Assembly (NCBI RefSeq): GCF_001500065.1
Contig: NZ_LQIN01000009.1
Location: 32,832 to 96,831 of the forward strand
DNA: 64,000 nt
Reading direction: 5' to 3'
From: Mycobacterium sp. IS-3022
GTDB lineage: Bacteria; Actinomycetota; Actinomycetes; Mycobacteriales; Mycobacteriaceae
The first letter of the stretch is position 1. Every line of letters starts with the position of its first letter. A model generated the notes under the pieces. It did not search any database. It worked only from the letters and a program-made list of their open reading frames with translations, and was not told where the DNA came from. Both the position numbers and the translations under genes were made by a program. Shown here one piece after another: positions 9,775 to 18,290 of the stretch.

Positions 9775-11354
9775 CTGACGAACGTCCCCTTCTTGAACGT
9801 GTCGAAATACTCCAGCACGAGCTTGTTCCCGTCGAACACCGCCGTGGAAACCGTTCCGGGAGGCGCATTCTCGCTGACGAACTCGAACGTGAACGTGTTA
9901 CCACTCCAGTGCGTCAGCGGCACATCGAGCTTCGAACCGAGCGCCAACCGCAGCTTGCCGTCCTTCTCGGCAACCCTCGCCGGTCCCCAGTAGCCATTGA
10001 CGTACGCGCCGATGTACGACGGGAGCGGCGCCGCCGGTGCGGGATTCGCGGGCGGTTGCTTGCCGACCAGCGAACCGACGGGCTTCTCCATCTCGGCGAA
10101 GACGCCGCTGTACAGCCCGTACCAGTCCTCGCGCACCTCGCCGAACTGCACGAGGTCGGCGAACTGCGCGGTCAGCGATTCGGGCACGCCCGAGGGCGTG
10201 GCGTTGGTGAGCGCGACGATCGCGACGTCGGCCGACGGCAGGATGAGGAAATTCGTTCCGGCGCCGAGTTCGAACGCGCCGGAGTGGCTGATCTCCATGC
10301 GGGCCGCCGAGGTGGCTCCGACGTTGAAGCCGAAACCGTAGAAACCCGATCGCATCGCGGGTTCGGTCGCCCGGCTGGACACGACCTGCGGGGTGAGCGC
10401 GGCCAGCAGCGCTTTCGCGTCGACGATCTGCTTACCCTGGTGGTTACCGTCGGCCAACATCATCGCCAGCCAGCGGGTCATGTCGTTGACCGACGAACTC
10501 GCCCCGCCCGCAGGCGCTTCCGCGTCGGCGTCGCGCACGTAGGACGGTTCGTAGCGATCGTCGACGTGGATGTGGCCGACGGCGCGGTTTGCGCTGGCCT
10601 CGTAGTCGGTGAACCGGTAGCTCGTCGCCGCCATCCCGAGCGGATCGAACAGCACCTCGTCGGCCAGCAGCTCCCACGGCTTGTTGGCGTTCACCGCGAC
10701 CGCCTCGGCGCCCGCGGTGAACCCGAAGTTGGTGTAGGCGTAGGAGACCCGGAACGGATCCAACGGCAGCTGACGTAGCCGCTCGAGCACCTGCCTGCGG
10801 TCGAAGCCGAGGTCCTCGAGCGTGTCGCCGGCGTGGTCGGGCAGCCCGGAGCGGTGCGACATCATGTCCCCGACACTGACCATCGGCGTCACCGCTCGAT
10901 CCGACAACGCGAACCACGGCAGCTCGGAGACGATCGGGGTGTCCCAGCTGATCGCGTTCACGCCGACCTGGCGGGCGACGACCGTCGCCGTCAACGACTT
11001 GGACACCGAGGCGAGCTGGAAGACGGTGTCGGCGTCGACTCGGTTCTGCTCGCCGCCCGCGCCTTTGACGTCCTTGACCCCGAACCCCTTCGCGTACACG
11101 GTTTTCCCGCGGTGCACGACGGCCACGGCCATGCCGGGAATGCCCGATTTCTTCATCAGGTCCTCGGCCATGCCGTCGAGCTGCGCGACGGCGTTGTCCA
11201 CCGCGTTCTCCGGCAGCGGCATCGCGGGCACCAACGGGGGCGGGACGTCGGGCCGCGCAGTCGACGGTGCGGGTGGCCCTGGTTCAGCCGGCTCCGCCGC
11301 GCAACCCGCGACGAGCAGCAGCCCCACGACGGCCGCCCTGGCCAGTGCGTTCAT
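9771..11354 (-). CDS. Serine beta-lactamase-family lipoprotein, Rv0907-like
   Basis: 527 residues. The signal peptide [18 protein letters not shown] ends in a lipobox with Cys18, followed by an Ala/Pro-rich linker, so the enzyme is probably anchored outside the membrane. The penicillin-binding fold motifs are present: SVSK with Ser116 and Lys119, YTN as the second motif (within SYAYTNFGF), and HSGA replacing KTG. This set is typical of class C-like esterases and D-aminopeptidases. It sits between the metallo-hydrolase and ctpE in the order of M. tuberculosis Rv0906-Rv0908. Substrate could be a peptidoglycan fragment or an ester; true antibiotic hydrolysis is uncertain. Confidence 0.88.
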   Translation of the reverse strand: MNALARAAVVGLLLVAGCAAEPAEPGPPAPSTARPDVPPPLVPAMPLPENAVDNAVAQLDGMAEDLMKKSGIPGMAVAVVHRGKTVYAKGFGVKDVKGAGGEQNRVDADTVFQLASVSKSLTATVVARQVGVNAISWDTPIVSELPWFALSDRAVTPMVSVGDMMSHRSGLPDHAGDTLEDLGFDRRQVLERLRQLPLDPFRVSYAYTNFGFTAGAEAVAVNANKPWELLADEVLFDPLGMAATSYRFTDYEASANRAVGHIHVDDRYEPSYVRDADAEAPAGGASSSVNDMTRWLAMMLADGNHQGKQIVDAKALLAALTPQVVSSRATEPAMRSGFYGFGFNVGATSAARMEISHSGAFELGAGTNFLILPSADVAIVALTNATPSGVPESLTAQFADLVQFGEVREDWYGLYSGVFAEMEKPVGSLVGKQPPANPAPAAPLPSYIGAYVNGYWGPARVAEKDGKLRLALGSKLDVPLTHWSGNTFTFEFVSENAPPGTVSTAVFDGNKLVLEYFDTFKKGTFVR

Positions 11355-11372
11355 GAGGTGAACCGTAACCGG

Positions 11373-12491
11373 TCAGAGCCGCCACCACGGGTCGTTGAGC
11401 GGTGACCCGTCCCGATACACCCGCTGCCCCGGCTTCGGCACCGCGACCTGCACGTTCTCCGCGTCCGCGGCCCGCAGCAGCCGCTCCACCGGTTCCGCCC
11501 ACGGGTGCGGGGCGAGCCGGAAGGTCGCCCAGTGGATCGGCACCAGCAGACCGTTGTCCGCCTCGGCGACGTCGAGGTGCGCCCGCACCGCGTCCTCGGG
11601 ATTCATGTGGATGTCCGGCCACGCCGGGTGGTAGGCGCCGACCGGCAGCAGCGTCAGGTCGAACGGTCCGTGGTCCATCCCGATCTGACCGAAACTCTTG
11701 GTGTAGCCGGTGTCGCCGCCGAAGAACGCGCGGTGCCGGGGCCCGATGATCACCCACGACGCCCACAGCGTGGTGTTACGGGAGAACAGGCGCCCGGAGA
11801 AATGTCGCGCCGGGGTGCAGACCAAGGTGAGGTCGGCGATGGTGTGGCTTTCGTTCCAGTCGAGTTCGACGATCCGGCTCTCCGGTATCCCCCACTTGCG
11901 CAGGTGCGCGCCGATGCCGAGCGGCACCACGAACGGCGCGCGCTGGGTTCGCGCCAGCCCGATGATCGTCTCCATGTCGAGGTGGTCGTAGTGGTCGTGG
12001 CTGATGACGATGGCGTCGACGGCGGCCAGCGCCTCCAGCGGCACGGGCACCTCGTGCATGCGTTCGGGTCCGACGGTCTGCGAGGGTGAGCACCGGCGAC
12101 TCCACACCGGGTCGGCCAGCACGCGGTAGCCGTCGAGTTCGACGAGCGCCGAGGAATGACCGAACCAGCACGTCGACAACTGCTCAGCCGCCGGGTCGGT
12201 CGGCGAGGGGGTGACGACGGGAATGGGCCCGGCCGGCTTGGTGGCACCGCGGGAGCCGACCAACTCGCGCACCAGCAGTCGCTGTTGCTCCTGGTCGATG
12301 CTCATCATCGACGCCGGTTCGAGGTTGATGAACACGCCGTCGCGGTAGTTCGGGGAGCGCCGGGCGACCGGTTCGATCTCTGCGGGCGAGGCGCCCAGCG
12401 CGGCGGGCGCGCCACGCAGTGCCCGCAGCACCCAACCGCCGGCCAGCAGCGAGGCCGTACCGAAGCCGATGCGCAGCGCTCCGCGGATCAT
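11373..12491 (-). CDS. Metallo-beta-lactamase-fold hydrolase, Rv0906-like
   Basis: 372 residues from the ATG at 12491, which overlaps the echA6 stop by one base (TGATG); an upstream start would run into echA6. This is the size I recall for Rv0906. The N-terminus has a short hydrophobic segment (residues 5-25), either a membrane anchor or an export signal. The zinc site HDHYDH is at residues 165-170, after AVDAIVIS, and a GGDTGYTKSF segment supplies a later ligand. The overall layout is that of the NAPE-PLD/UlaG-like branch that cleaves phosphodiester or lactone bonds. It is cotranscribed with echA6 upstream and the serine hydrolase 18 nt downstream. Confidence 0.88.
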   Translation of the reverse strand: MIRGALRIGFGTASLLAGGWVLRALRGAPAALGASPAEIEPVARRSPNYRDGVFINLEPASMMSIDQEQQRLLVRELVGSRGATKPAGPIPVVTPSPTDPAAEQLSTCWFGHSSALVELDGYRVLADPVWSRRCSPSQTVGPERMHEVPVPLEALAAVDAIVISHDHYDHLDMETIIGLARTQRAPFVVPLGIGAHLRKWGIPESRIVELDWNESHTIADLTLVCTPARHFSGRLFSRNTTLWASWVIIGPRHRAFFGGDTGYTKSFGQIGMDHGPFDLTLLPVGAYHPAWPDIHMNPEDAVRAHLDVAEADNGLLVPIHWATFRLAPHPWAEPVERLLRAADAENVQVAVPKPGQRVYRDGSPLNDPWWRL

Positions 12492-13225
12492 CAGGCGCCC
12501 TGGAACCTCGGTGGACGCTTCTCGATGCGGGCGACCTGCGCCTCGATGACGTCCTGGCTGGCCCACGCTTTGTCGAACAGTTCCTGGTGTTCGGGCCACG
12601 GGTCCTCGTAGGCGCCGTCGTCGTTGAGCACCCGCTTGGCGTGCTGCAGCGCCAGCGGCGCGAACCCGGCGATCTCGGCGGCCCAGGCCTGGGCATCGGC
12701 GAGGGTGCCGATGCGGTTGGCCATCCCGGTCTGCAGCGCAGCGTCGGCGGTGAGCCGCTCGGCAGCCAGCAACATGCCTCGCGCCCGGCCGGCCCCCACC
12801 AGTGAGGTCAGCCGCCGGATGCTCCAGTTGTCCAGCGCCAGGCCGTATTTGGCGACGGGAAACTGGAAGTACGCATCGGGTGCGACGACGCGCAGGTCGC
12901 AGATCATCGAGAGGATGACCCCGGCCCCGATCGCGGGTCCGTTGATCGCGCCGATCACCGGCACGGGTGCCTTGTCGATCGCGATGTTCAGGTCCTTGGC
13001 TTTGTCGGGTAACTGCTCGGCGACGCCCGAAGGGTCGGAGAGGTCGGCGCCTGCGCTGAAGACATGGCCCGCACCGGTGAGCACGATCGCGCGGACGTCT
13101 TCAGCCGCGGCCATCTCGACCGCATCGCGTAGGGCATCGACCAGTTCGACGTTCAGCGCGTTGCGTCGCTCGGCGCGTTGCATCTCCAGGGTCATCACGT
13201 GGCCGTCGCGGGTGACACCAATCAT
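12491..13225 (-). CDS. echA6: Enoyl-CoA hydratase/isomerase-family protein EchA6
   Basis: 244 residues, the crotonase fold: [12 protein letters not shown] forms the first oxyanion loop and [20 protein letters not shown] the second. In M. tuberculosis EchA6 (Rv0905) is known as a catalytically weak crotonase that binds acyl-CoA and feeds fatty acids to FAS-II for mycolic acid synthesis; it is the target of tetrahydropyrazolopyrimidine inhibitors. The assignment rests on length and on the surrounding accD3-echA6-Rv0906-Rv0907-ctpE order. It heads the minus-strand operon, divergent from accD3, with only 26 bp between the two starts, so a leaderless or nearly leaderless mRNA is likely. Confidence 0.92.
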   Translation of the reverse strand: MIGVTRDGHVMTLEMQRAERRNALNVELVDALRDAVEMAAAEDVRAIVLTGAGHVFSAGADLSDPSGVAEQLPDKAKDLNIAIDKAPVPVIGAINGPAIGAGVILSMICDLRVVAPDAYFQFPVAKYGLALDNWSIRRLTSLVGAGRARGMLLAAERLTADAALQTGMANRIGTLADAQAWAAEIAGFAPLALQHAKRVLNDDGAYEDPWPEHQELFDKAWASQDVIEAQVARIEKRPPRFQGA

Positions 13226-13235
13226 GCAGCCAGCC

Positions 13236-13241
13236 TATATA
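13236..13241. promoter_or_regulatory. Shared -10-like element between echA6 and accD3
   Basis: TATATA lies in the 26-bp gap between two divergent start codons. Being self-complementary it can be read both ways: 10 bp before the accD3 GTG and 10 bp before the echA6 ATG on the other strand. That spacing fits leaderless transcription, which is common in mycobacteria. No clear -35 is seen. Confidence 0.4.
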
Positions 13242-13251
13242 CGCTGCTCTG

Positions 13252-14721
13252 GTGAGCCGGATCGGTGCCCTCGAGGTGCGCGACGCCGTGCTGGACCCGG
13301 GGTCTTACCGGAGCTGGGACGGCCCACCGCTGGGCGTCGAGGCCAGCGCGGACTACCAGCGGGCGCTCGCCGCCGCGGCCGCCAAGACGGGGCTGGACGA
13401 GTCGGTGGTGACCGGCGAAGGCACGGTGTTCGGTCGCCGGGTTGCTCTGGTGCTGTGCGAGTTCGACTTCCTGGCCGGCTCCATCGGCGTCGCGGCGGCC
13501 GAGCGGATCACCGCGGCGGTACAGCGGGCGACGGCGGAGCGGCTACCGCTGCTGGCGTCGCCCAGTTCGGGTGGCACCCGCATGCAGGAGGGCACGGTCG
13601 CGTTTTTGCAGATGGTGAAGATCGCCGCGGCCGTCGAACTGCACAAGCGTGCCCATCTGCCGTACCTGGTGTATCTGCGGCACCCCACGACCGGCGGCGT
13701 GTTCGCATCCTGGGGTTCGTTGGGGCATGTGACCGGCGCCGAACCGGGCGCGCTGGTCGGTTTCCTGGGGCCGCGGGTGTACGAGCACCTCTACGGCGAG
13801 CCGTTTCCCGAGGGCATCCAGACCGCCGAGAACCTGCACCGACACGGCGTCATCGACGGCGTTGTCCCGCTCGACGCGGTGCGCACCACGCTGAACCGCG
13901 CGTTGAAAGTGCTCGCGGACCCGCCCGACCCGCCGCCGCCGGCGCCGGAGCTCCGGTCCCCGCCGGACGTGCCGGCGTGGGATTCGGTGGAGGCGTCGCG
14001 CCGGCCGGACCGGCCCGGCGTCGGATACCTGCTGCGGCACGGTACGACCGACCGGGTGCTGCTGTCGGGAACGGGACAGGGTGAGGCGGCGACGACGTTG
14101 CTCGCGCTGGCCCGGTTCGGCGGTCAGCCGGCGGTGGTGCTCGGCCAACAGCGCGTGGTCGGCGGGATGGTCGGGCCGGCGGCACTGCTGGAGGCGCGGC
14201 GGGGCATGGCGTTGGCCGAGGGTCTGCAACTGCCGCTGGTGCTCGTCATCGACACCGCCGGACCGGCGTTGACCGTCGAGGCCGAGCAGGGCGGGCTCGC
14301 GGGCGAGATCGCGCGCTGCCTGGCCGAACTGGTCACCTTGGCCACCCCGACGGTGTCGGTGCTGTTGGGTCAGGGCAGCGGCGGGCCGGCGCTGGCGATG
14401 GTGCCGGCCGACCGGGTGCTGGCCGCACTGCACGGCTGGCTGGCCCCGCTACCGCCCGAGGGCGCCAGCGCGATCGTGTTCCGGGATCTCGACCACGCCG
14501 CGGAACTTGCTGCCGCGCAGGGCATTCGGTCGGCCGACCTGCTGCGTGACGGCATCGTCGACGTCGTCGTGCCCGAACACCCCGACGCCGCCGATGAACC
14601 TCTGCAGTTCACGCAGCGGTTGTCGGCGGTGATCGCGAACGAACTGCATTCGCTGCGTTCGGTTCCCGGCGACGAACGGCTGCAGGTCAGGCTTCGGCGG
14701 TACCGGCGGATCGGCCTGTGA
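13252..14721 (+). CDS. accD3: Acyl-CoA carboxylase carboxyltransferase subunit AccD3
   Basis: 489 residues, close to M. tuberculosis AccD3. The two halves of a carboxyltransferase are visible: SPSSGGTRMQEGTVAFLQMV with TTGGVFASWGSLGHV in the first half, and QRVVGGMVGPAALLEARRGM with VIDTAGPALTVEAEQGGLAG in the second, forming the acyl-CoA and biotin sides. The GTG at 13252 follows the divergent echA6 start by 26 bp. It would work with a biotinylated AccA subunit encoded elsewhere. The adjacent EchA6 gene links the locus to fatty-acid supply. Confidence 0.92.
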   Translation: MSRIGALEVRDAVLDPGSYRSWDGPPLGVEASADYQRALAAAAAKTGLDESVVTGEGTVFGRRVALVLCEFDFLAGSIGVAAAERITAAVQRATAERLPLLASPSSGGTRMQEGTVAFLQMVKIAAAVELHKRAHLPYLVYLRHPTTGGVFASWGSLGHVTGAEPGALVGFLGPRVYEHLYGEPFPEGIQTAENLHRHGVIDGVVPLDAVRTTLNRALKVLADPPDPPPPAPELRSPPDVPAWDSVEASRRPDRPGVGYLLRHGTTDRVLLSGTGQGEAATTLLALARFGGQPAVVLGQQRVVGGMVGPAALLEARRGMALAEGLQLPLVLVIDTAGPALTVEAEQGGLAGEIARCLAELVTLATPTVSVLLGQGSGGPALAMVPADRVLAALHGWLAPLPPEGASAIVFRDLDHAAELAAAQGIRSADLLRDGIVDVVVPEHPDAADEPLQFTQRLSAVIANELHSLRSVPGDERLQVRLRRYRRIGL

Positions 14722-14773
14722 AGCCGCGGTACAGCGGCGAACTCGTCCGGCCGCCGCGCCACCTACGAATGGC

Positions 14774-15478
14774 ATGCTGGAAAACGTGGAAGCCCTGCTT
14801 CATTTCGCCGGAAACTTCTGGTGGCTGATATTCCCGCTGGGCGGCGTGATCGGCGGCGGCGTGCGGGCGGTGGCGGCGGCCAACGAGCGTCGTGCACAAC
14901 GCCGGCTCGAGCGCTACCGGATAAAGCAGCAGACCAAAGTGGCGCTCGCCGAGGCGTCGGGGCGGGCCCGTACCGATGAGGCGGCGAACCGGCGTGAGAT
15001 GACCAAGGTGCTGCAGCGCCACGCGCAGACCGACGCCCGCTGGCTCGACTACGAGATCGACGTCGCCAAGCTTTTGGATTTCCCGCTCATGACCGACATG
15101 CGGGCTCCGCTGACCATCGCATTCCACAAGGCCAGGAGCCATGCGGACCTGCTGCGGCCGGAATCCGTCGACGACATCCTCGGCGACCGCGGGGCGCAAC
15201 TCGAGTACCGCGACGCCGTGCACGAGTACGTCGCAGCGTTCGACGTCGCCGAGGCCGACGCGGTTCGCCGGCGCCGCAGCGACTTCTCGGCCGAGGACCG
15301 GATGCGCATCGAACGGGCCCAGAACCTGCTCCGGCTGGCCTCAGACGGCGGGGCGACCTCCGAGGAGCGCAAGGCCGCCTATGCCCGCGCGCAGAAGGAG
15401 CTCGACGGTCTGATCGTGCTGCCCGCGACGACCCGGGCGAGCATCGAACGCAAGATCGCCGGCGAGATCGAGGCGTAG
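14774..15478 (+). CDS. Membrane-anchored helical protein of unknown function
   Basis: 234 residues. One hydrophobic segment at residues 10-32 (FAGNFWWLIFPLGGVIGGGV) is followed by a strongly basic stretch rich in Arg and Lys and then a charged, mostly helical domain, so the protein is probably anchored with its bulk in the cytoplasm. I recognise no catalytic motif. The ATG at 14774 begins 52 nt after accD3, on the same strand, and may be cotranscribed. The stop lies 6 nt from that of a convergent small gene. It looks like a conserved actinobacterial hypothetical. Confidence 0.75.
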   Translation: MLENVEALLHFAGNFWWLIFPLGGVIGGGVRAVAAANERRAQRRLERYRIKQQTKVALAEASGRARTDEAANRREMTKVLQRHAQTDARWLDYEIDVAKLLDFPLMTDMRAPLTIAFHKARSHADLLRPESVDDILGDRGAQLEYRDAVHEYVAAFDVAEADAVRRRRSDFSAEDRMRIERAQNLLRLASDGGATSEERKAAYARAQKELDGLIVLPATTRASIERKIAGEIEA

Positions 15479-15484
15479 CCGGCC

Positions 15485-15730
15485 TCAGCCGCCCAGCTCG
15501 GAGACCGCGGTGTCGAGTTGGGCTGCCTGCTCGTCGATTTCGTGATCGGACGGCGTCTCGCCGATGCGCTTCACCAGGTCGTCGCGGGACACGACCTCGA
15601 GCGCGCCGCGGTAATCGGCCGACGCGAGCCGGCCGGCGCCGATCACCTCCACGCGACCCTCGATGACCACCAGCACGGCGTCCTTCTCTTCGGACCGCAG
15701 CAGTGCGCGCACATCCTCGGCCGAGATCAT
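15485..15730 (-). CDS. Small conserved protein of unknown function
   Basis: 81 residues beginning MISAEDVRALLRSEEKDAVL. The sequence alternates a helix, a two-strand segment (AVLVVIEGRVEVIGAGRL) and an acidic C-terminal helix. There is no signal peptide or metal motif. Codon use is typical for this GC-rich genome, supporting a real gene, and it is convergent with the membrane-anchored protein with only 6 nt between stops. Function unknown. Confidence 0.65.
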   Translation of the reverse strand: MISAEDVRALLRSEEKDAVLVVIEGRVEVIGAGRLASADYRGALEVVSRDDLVKRIGETPSDHEIDEQAAQLDTAVSELGG

Positions 15731-15782
15731 GATTGGTTCCGTCGCTCACTCATGTCCTAGCTATGCCCGCTGGCCGACCGAT

Positions 15783-16229
15783 CTATGCGACCGCGAGCGC
15801 GGCGAGCATCGCCACGCACGTGACGAGGTCGAGCGGCAACCGCACGAGGCTGCGCCGCGTCCAGCGCACCGCCGCCGCCTCGTCGACTTCCGCCGGATCG
15901 GTCCGCTCGAACGCCATCGCCTTGGGCACGAAGTCGATCAGCGACCACACCCGCATCACCGCGTGGCTGACCAGTGCCACCAGCAGCGCGGTTCGCACGT
16001 CGGCCTCCTTCCATGCCGCGAAGAGCGCGACGATGAGCAGCACCTCGAACGCCGTGTGCGCGGGGATCCAGAACCGGCGCCGCGAGATCCCACCGTTGCG
16101 GGACTGGATGATCCCCGGCCGCTTGGGCCAGGCCGGGTCGATGACGACGGTTTCGTAGAGTCCTCCTCCGAGCAGGACGGCGGCCATCAGCGTGGCGGCG
16201 GCGATCAGGACGAGCATCGGGGTCCACAT
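15783..16229 (-). CDS. Four-helix integral membrane protein
   Basis: About 148 residues with four hydrophobic segments: near residues 5-25, 57-73, 80-98 and 127-147. Conserved-looking charged residues sit between them (DPAWPKRPGIIQ in the first loop, ERTDPAEVDE before the last helix). The arrangement resembles small DUF1772-like membrane proteins, but I cannot assign a family firmly. The start is ATG at 16229, directly preceded by an in-frame GTG at 16232. The upstream 150 bp also contain the hsp20 promoter, so the two genes are divergent. Confidence 0.7.
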   Translation of the reverse strand: MWTPMLVLIAAATLMAAVLLGGGLYETVVIDPAWPKRPGIIQSRNGGISRRRFWIPAHTAFEVLLIVALFAAWKEADVRTALLVALVSHAVMRVWSLIDFVPKAMAFERTDPAEVDEAAAVRWTRRSLVRLPLDLVTCVAMLAALAVA

Positions 16230-16316
16230 CACCGCCGATTATTACCGGGCGTCGAGACAGCGCTGTCCGGTCGGCCCCCGCCACACGACGCGATCGTCGC
16301 ATCCGGCTTCGTGTGG

Positions 16317-16343
16317 GGAATATCTCTCTAGATCCGACAAGTT
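16317..16343 (+). promoter_or_regulatory. Possible SigE/SigH-type promoter of hsp20
   Basis: GGAAT at 16317-16321 and GTT at 16341-16343 are separated by 19 bp, close to the extracytoplasmic stress promoter pattern GGAA(T/C)-N16-20-GTT used by mycobacterial SigE and SigH. The position, about 45 bp before the hsp20 start, is suitable. The match is short, so this is a candidate only. Confidence 0.35.
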
Positions 16344-16351
16344 GTGTAAGG

Positions 16352-16373
16352 CAACAGAATTGACTGTCTGTTG
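16352..16373. promoter_or_regulatory. Inverted repeat upstream of hsp20
   Basis: CAACAGA at 16352-16358 and TCTGTTG at 16367-16373 are exact reverse complements, 8 nt apart. A direct repeat TTGACTG (16360-16366 and 16371-16377) overlaps it. The pair lies in the probable untranslated leader just before the Shine-Dalgarno GGGAGG. It could be a repressor site or an RNA hairpin that hides the ribosome binding site at low temperature. Confidence 0.45.
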
Positions 16374-16390
16374 ACTGGGAGGTGATGACC

Positions 16391-16816
16391 ATGCTGAAGT
16401 ACGATCCGCTCTTCCGTGACGTCGATCGGCTCACCCAACAACTGTGGGGCGCCACGATCGCCGGCGCGCAGTCGTCGGCACCCCTGGACGCGTGGCGCAC
16501 CGGTGAGGCCTACGTCGTCGAGTTCGATCTGCCCGGAATCGACGCCGACAGCCTCGACGTCGACGTCGACAACAACGTCCTGACGGTGCGCGCCGAGCGA
16601 CCGGAACCCGCCGACACCCGCAACTGGCTGGTCGCCGAGCGACCCCACGGTGTGTTCAGCCGGCAGCTGTCGTTGGGCAGCGGCATCGATGTCGACAAGA
16701 TCAGCGCCGACTACCACGACGGTGTCTTGCGACTGACCATTCCCGTCTCGGATACCGCCAAGCCCAAGAAGGTCGCGGTCACCGCCGGCCGGCAGAAGGC
16801 AGCGCTGAACGCGTGA
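16391..16816 (+). CDS. Hsp20 / alpha-crystallin family small heat-shock protein
   Basis: About 141 residues. The N-terminus MLKYDPLFRDVDRL parallels the mycobacterial 18-kDa antigen. The alpha-crystallin domain runs from about residue 33, with DAWRTGEAYVVEFDLPGIDA, ending in the GVLRLTIPV strand that bears the G-x-L motif. The protein should form oligomers that hold unfolding proteins. The start at 16391 is chosen because GGGAGG at 16377-16382 is ideally spaced; ATG 16385 and GTG 16382 are in frame but too close to it. Stress regulation is suggested by the promoter-like and inverted-repeat elements upstream. Confidence 0.9.
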   Translation: MLKYDPLFRDVDRLTQQLWGATIAGAQSSAPLDAWRTGEAYVVEFDLPGIDADSLDVDVDNNVLTVRAERPEPADTRNWLVAERPHGVFSRQLSLGSGIDVDKISADYHDGVLRLTIPVSDTAKPKKVAVTAGRQKAALNA

Positions 16817-16893
16817 TCGCGTAGCCGCCCGCGCTCGTCCGCGTGCGCGCCATGCGGGTGGCCGGGCGGCGTCCACACAGACGGAGTGTCACC

Positions 16894-17196
16894 GTGACCG
16901 AGTACCAGGTATCGCAGGACCGGCGGCGCAGCGCCGATCGGATACTCGACACCGCCGAAGGCGTGCTCATCGCGCTGCGCCGCTACCACCTGAACCAGGC
17001 GTTCTTCGAGTTGGCGCAGACGGCGAAGCGGAACGGAGTCAAGGCGGTCAGCCTCGCCGACGCGCTCGTCGCGCTGGCCCAGAGGCAGCCGACCGTGGAT
17101 TGTGAGCCGCGCGCCGTTGACGTCGCGCGGGAAACGTGGGGACACCTTCTCGACGGTGCGAAGGACGGCGATGACACTATCGGCACATGGCTGTGA
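16894..17196 (+). CDS. Stand-alone ANTAR-domain protein
   Basis: About 100 residues from the GTG at 16894, which has GGAG 7 nt upstream. Residues 10-65 fit the ANTAR fold: three helices with RILDTAEGVLIALRRYHLNQ, AFFELAQTAKRNGVKAVSLA and DALVALAQR, equivalent to the IEQAKGILM...AFELLR...LRDVA pattern. ANTAR domains bind paired hairpins in nascent RNA and cause antitermination. Usually a GAF, PAS or receiver domain is attached; none is encoded here, so a partner protein or constitutive action is implied. The stop overlaps the epoxide hydrolase start by 10 nt. Confidence 0.7.
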   Translation: MTEYQVSQDRRRSADRILDTAEGVLIALRRYHLNQAFFELAQTAKRNGVKAVSLADALVALAQRQPTVDCEPRAVDVARETWGHLLDGAKDGDDTIGTWL

Positions 17197-18290
17197 TCGC
17201 TCCCTTCCACATCGCCGTGCCGGACGAAGACCTCGAGGATCTGCAAACGCGGCTGCGACGCACCCGATGGCCGGACGCCGAATGCGTCGACGACTGGAGC
17301 CAGGGCATCCCGCTGGACTACACCCGCGAACTCGCGACGTACTGGGCCGACGGGTACGACTGGCGCGCCCGCGAGCGCGCGTTGAACCGGTTCGACCAGT
17401 ACACCACCGAGATCGACGGCCTCGAGTTGCATTTCATCCATCAGCGCTCACCGCACGCCGACGCGTTCCCGCTGCTGATCACCCACGGCTGGCCCGGGTC
17501 GGTGGTCGAGTTCCACAAAGTCATCGAGCCGCTGACCGAGCGCGGGTTCGACGTGGTGTGCCCGTCGCTGCCCGGTTACGGGTTCTCCGGTAAACCGACC
17601 CGCACCGGGTGGGGCGTCGAGCGGATCGCTACGGCGTGGGAGACGCTGATGGGCCGACTGGGATACGAGCGCTACGGCGCCCAGGGCGGCGACTGGGGGT
17701 CGGCGGTCACCACGCAGATCGGCCGCAACGAGGGCGGCTGCGTGGCCATTCACACGAACATGCCGATCGCCCGGCCGCCGAAGGATCTGACCGACCCCAC
17801 CGACGAGGAGAAGGCCGCGCTGGCCGCGGGCGCCCACTACGGCAAGTGGGAATCGGGCTACATGCGGCAGCAGGCGACGCGGCCGCAGACGCTGGGGTAC
17901 GGCTTGGTGGACTCCCCGGTCGGGCAGTTGGCGTGGATCGTCGAGAAGTTCTGGGTCTGGGTGGACTGCGACGGCCATCCCGAGAACGTGCTGAGCCGCG
18001 ACGAGATGCTCGACAACGTCATGTTCTACTGGCTGACCGCGTCGGGCGCGTCCTCCGCGCGGCTGTACTGGGAGAGCTTCTCCAACTTCGGCGGCGGCCG
18101 CTACGTCGCGCTGCCCACCGGCGTCGCCTCGTTCCCGAAGGAGATCGGCCGCCCGCCGCGCAGCTGGTGCGAGCAGAACTACAACATCACGCACTGGACG
18201 ACGATGCCGCGCGGCGGACACTTCGCGGCCTTCGAGCAACCGGAGCTCTTCGTCGACGACGTCGCCGCGTTCTTCGCTAGCGTGCGGTAG
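17187..18290 (+). CDS. Epoxide hydrolase (EHN plus alpha/beta-hydrolase)
   Basis: 367 residues. The first 100 residues match the epoxide-hydrolase N-terminal cap (FHIAVPDEDLEDLQTRLRRT through the WRARERALNRFDQY segment). The hydrolase core has HGWPGS at residues 100-105 for the oxyanion hole, GGDWGS with nucleophile Asp169, and MPRGGHFAAFEQPE near the end with the catalytic His. It converts epoxides to diols. It overlaps the ANTAR gene by 10 nt and is followed without any gap by a flavoprotein, so the three are probably one operon. A detoxification role is plausible but the substrate is unknown. Confidence 0.92.
   Translation: MAVIAPFHIAVPDEDLEDLQTRLRRTRWPDAECVDDWSQGIPLDYTRELATYWADGYDWRARERALNRFDQYTTEIDGLELHFIHQRSPHADAFPLLITHGWPGSVVEFHKVIEPLTERGFDVVCPSLPGYGFSGKPTRTGWGVERIATAWETLMGRLGYERYGAQGGDWGSAVTTQIGRNEGGCVAIHTNMPIARPPKDLTDPTDEEKAALAAGAHYGKWESGYMRQQATRPQTLGYGLVDSPVGQLAWIVEKFWVWVDCDGHPENVLSRDEMLDNVMFYWLTASGASSARLYWESFSNFGGGRYVALPTGVASFPKEIGRPPRSWCEQNYNITHWTTMPRGGHFAAFEQPELFVDDVAAFFASVR

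Noticed and set aside
9771..11354. Antibiotic-resistance beta-lactamase
   Set aside because: The motifs are those of the class C-like esterase/peptidase group (HSGA in place of KTG) and the position matches Rv0907, a conserved lipoprotein; resistance activity is not supported.
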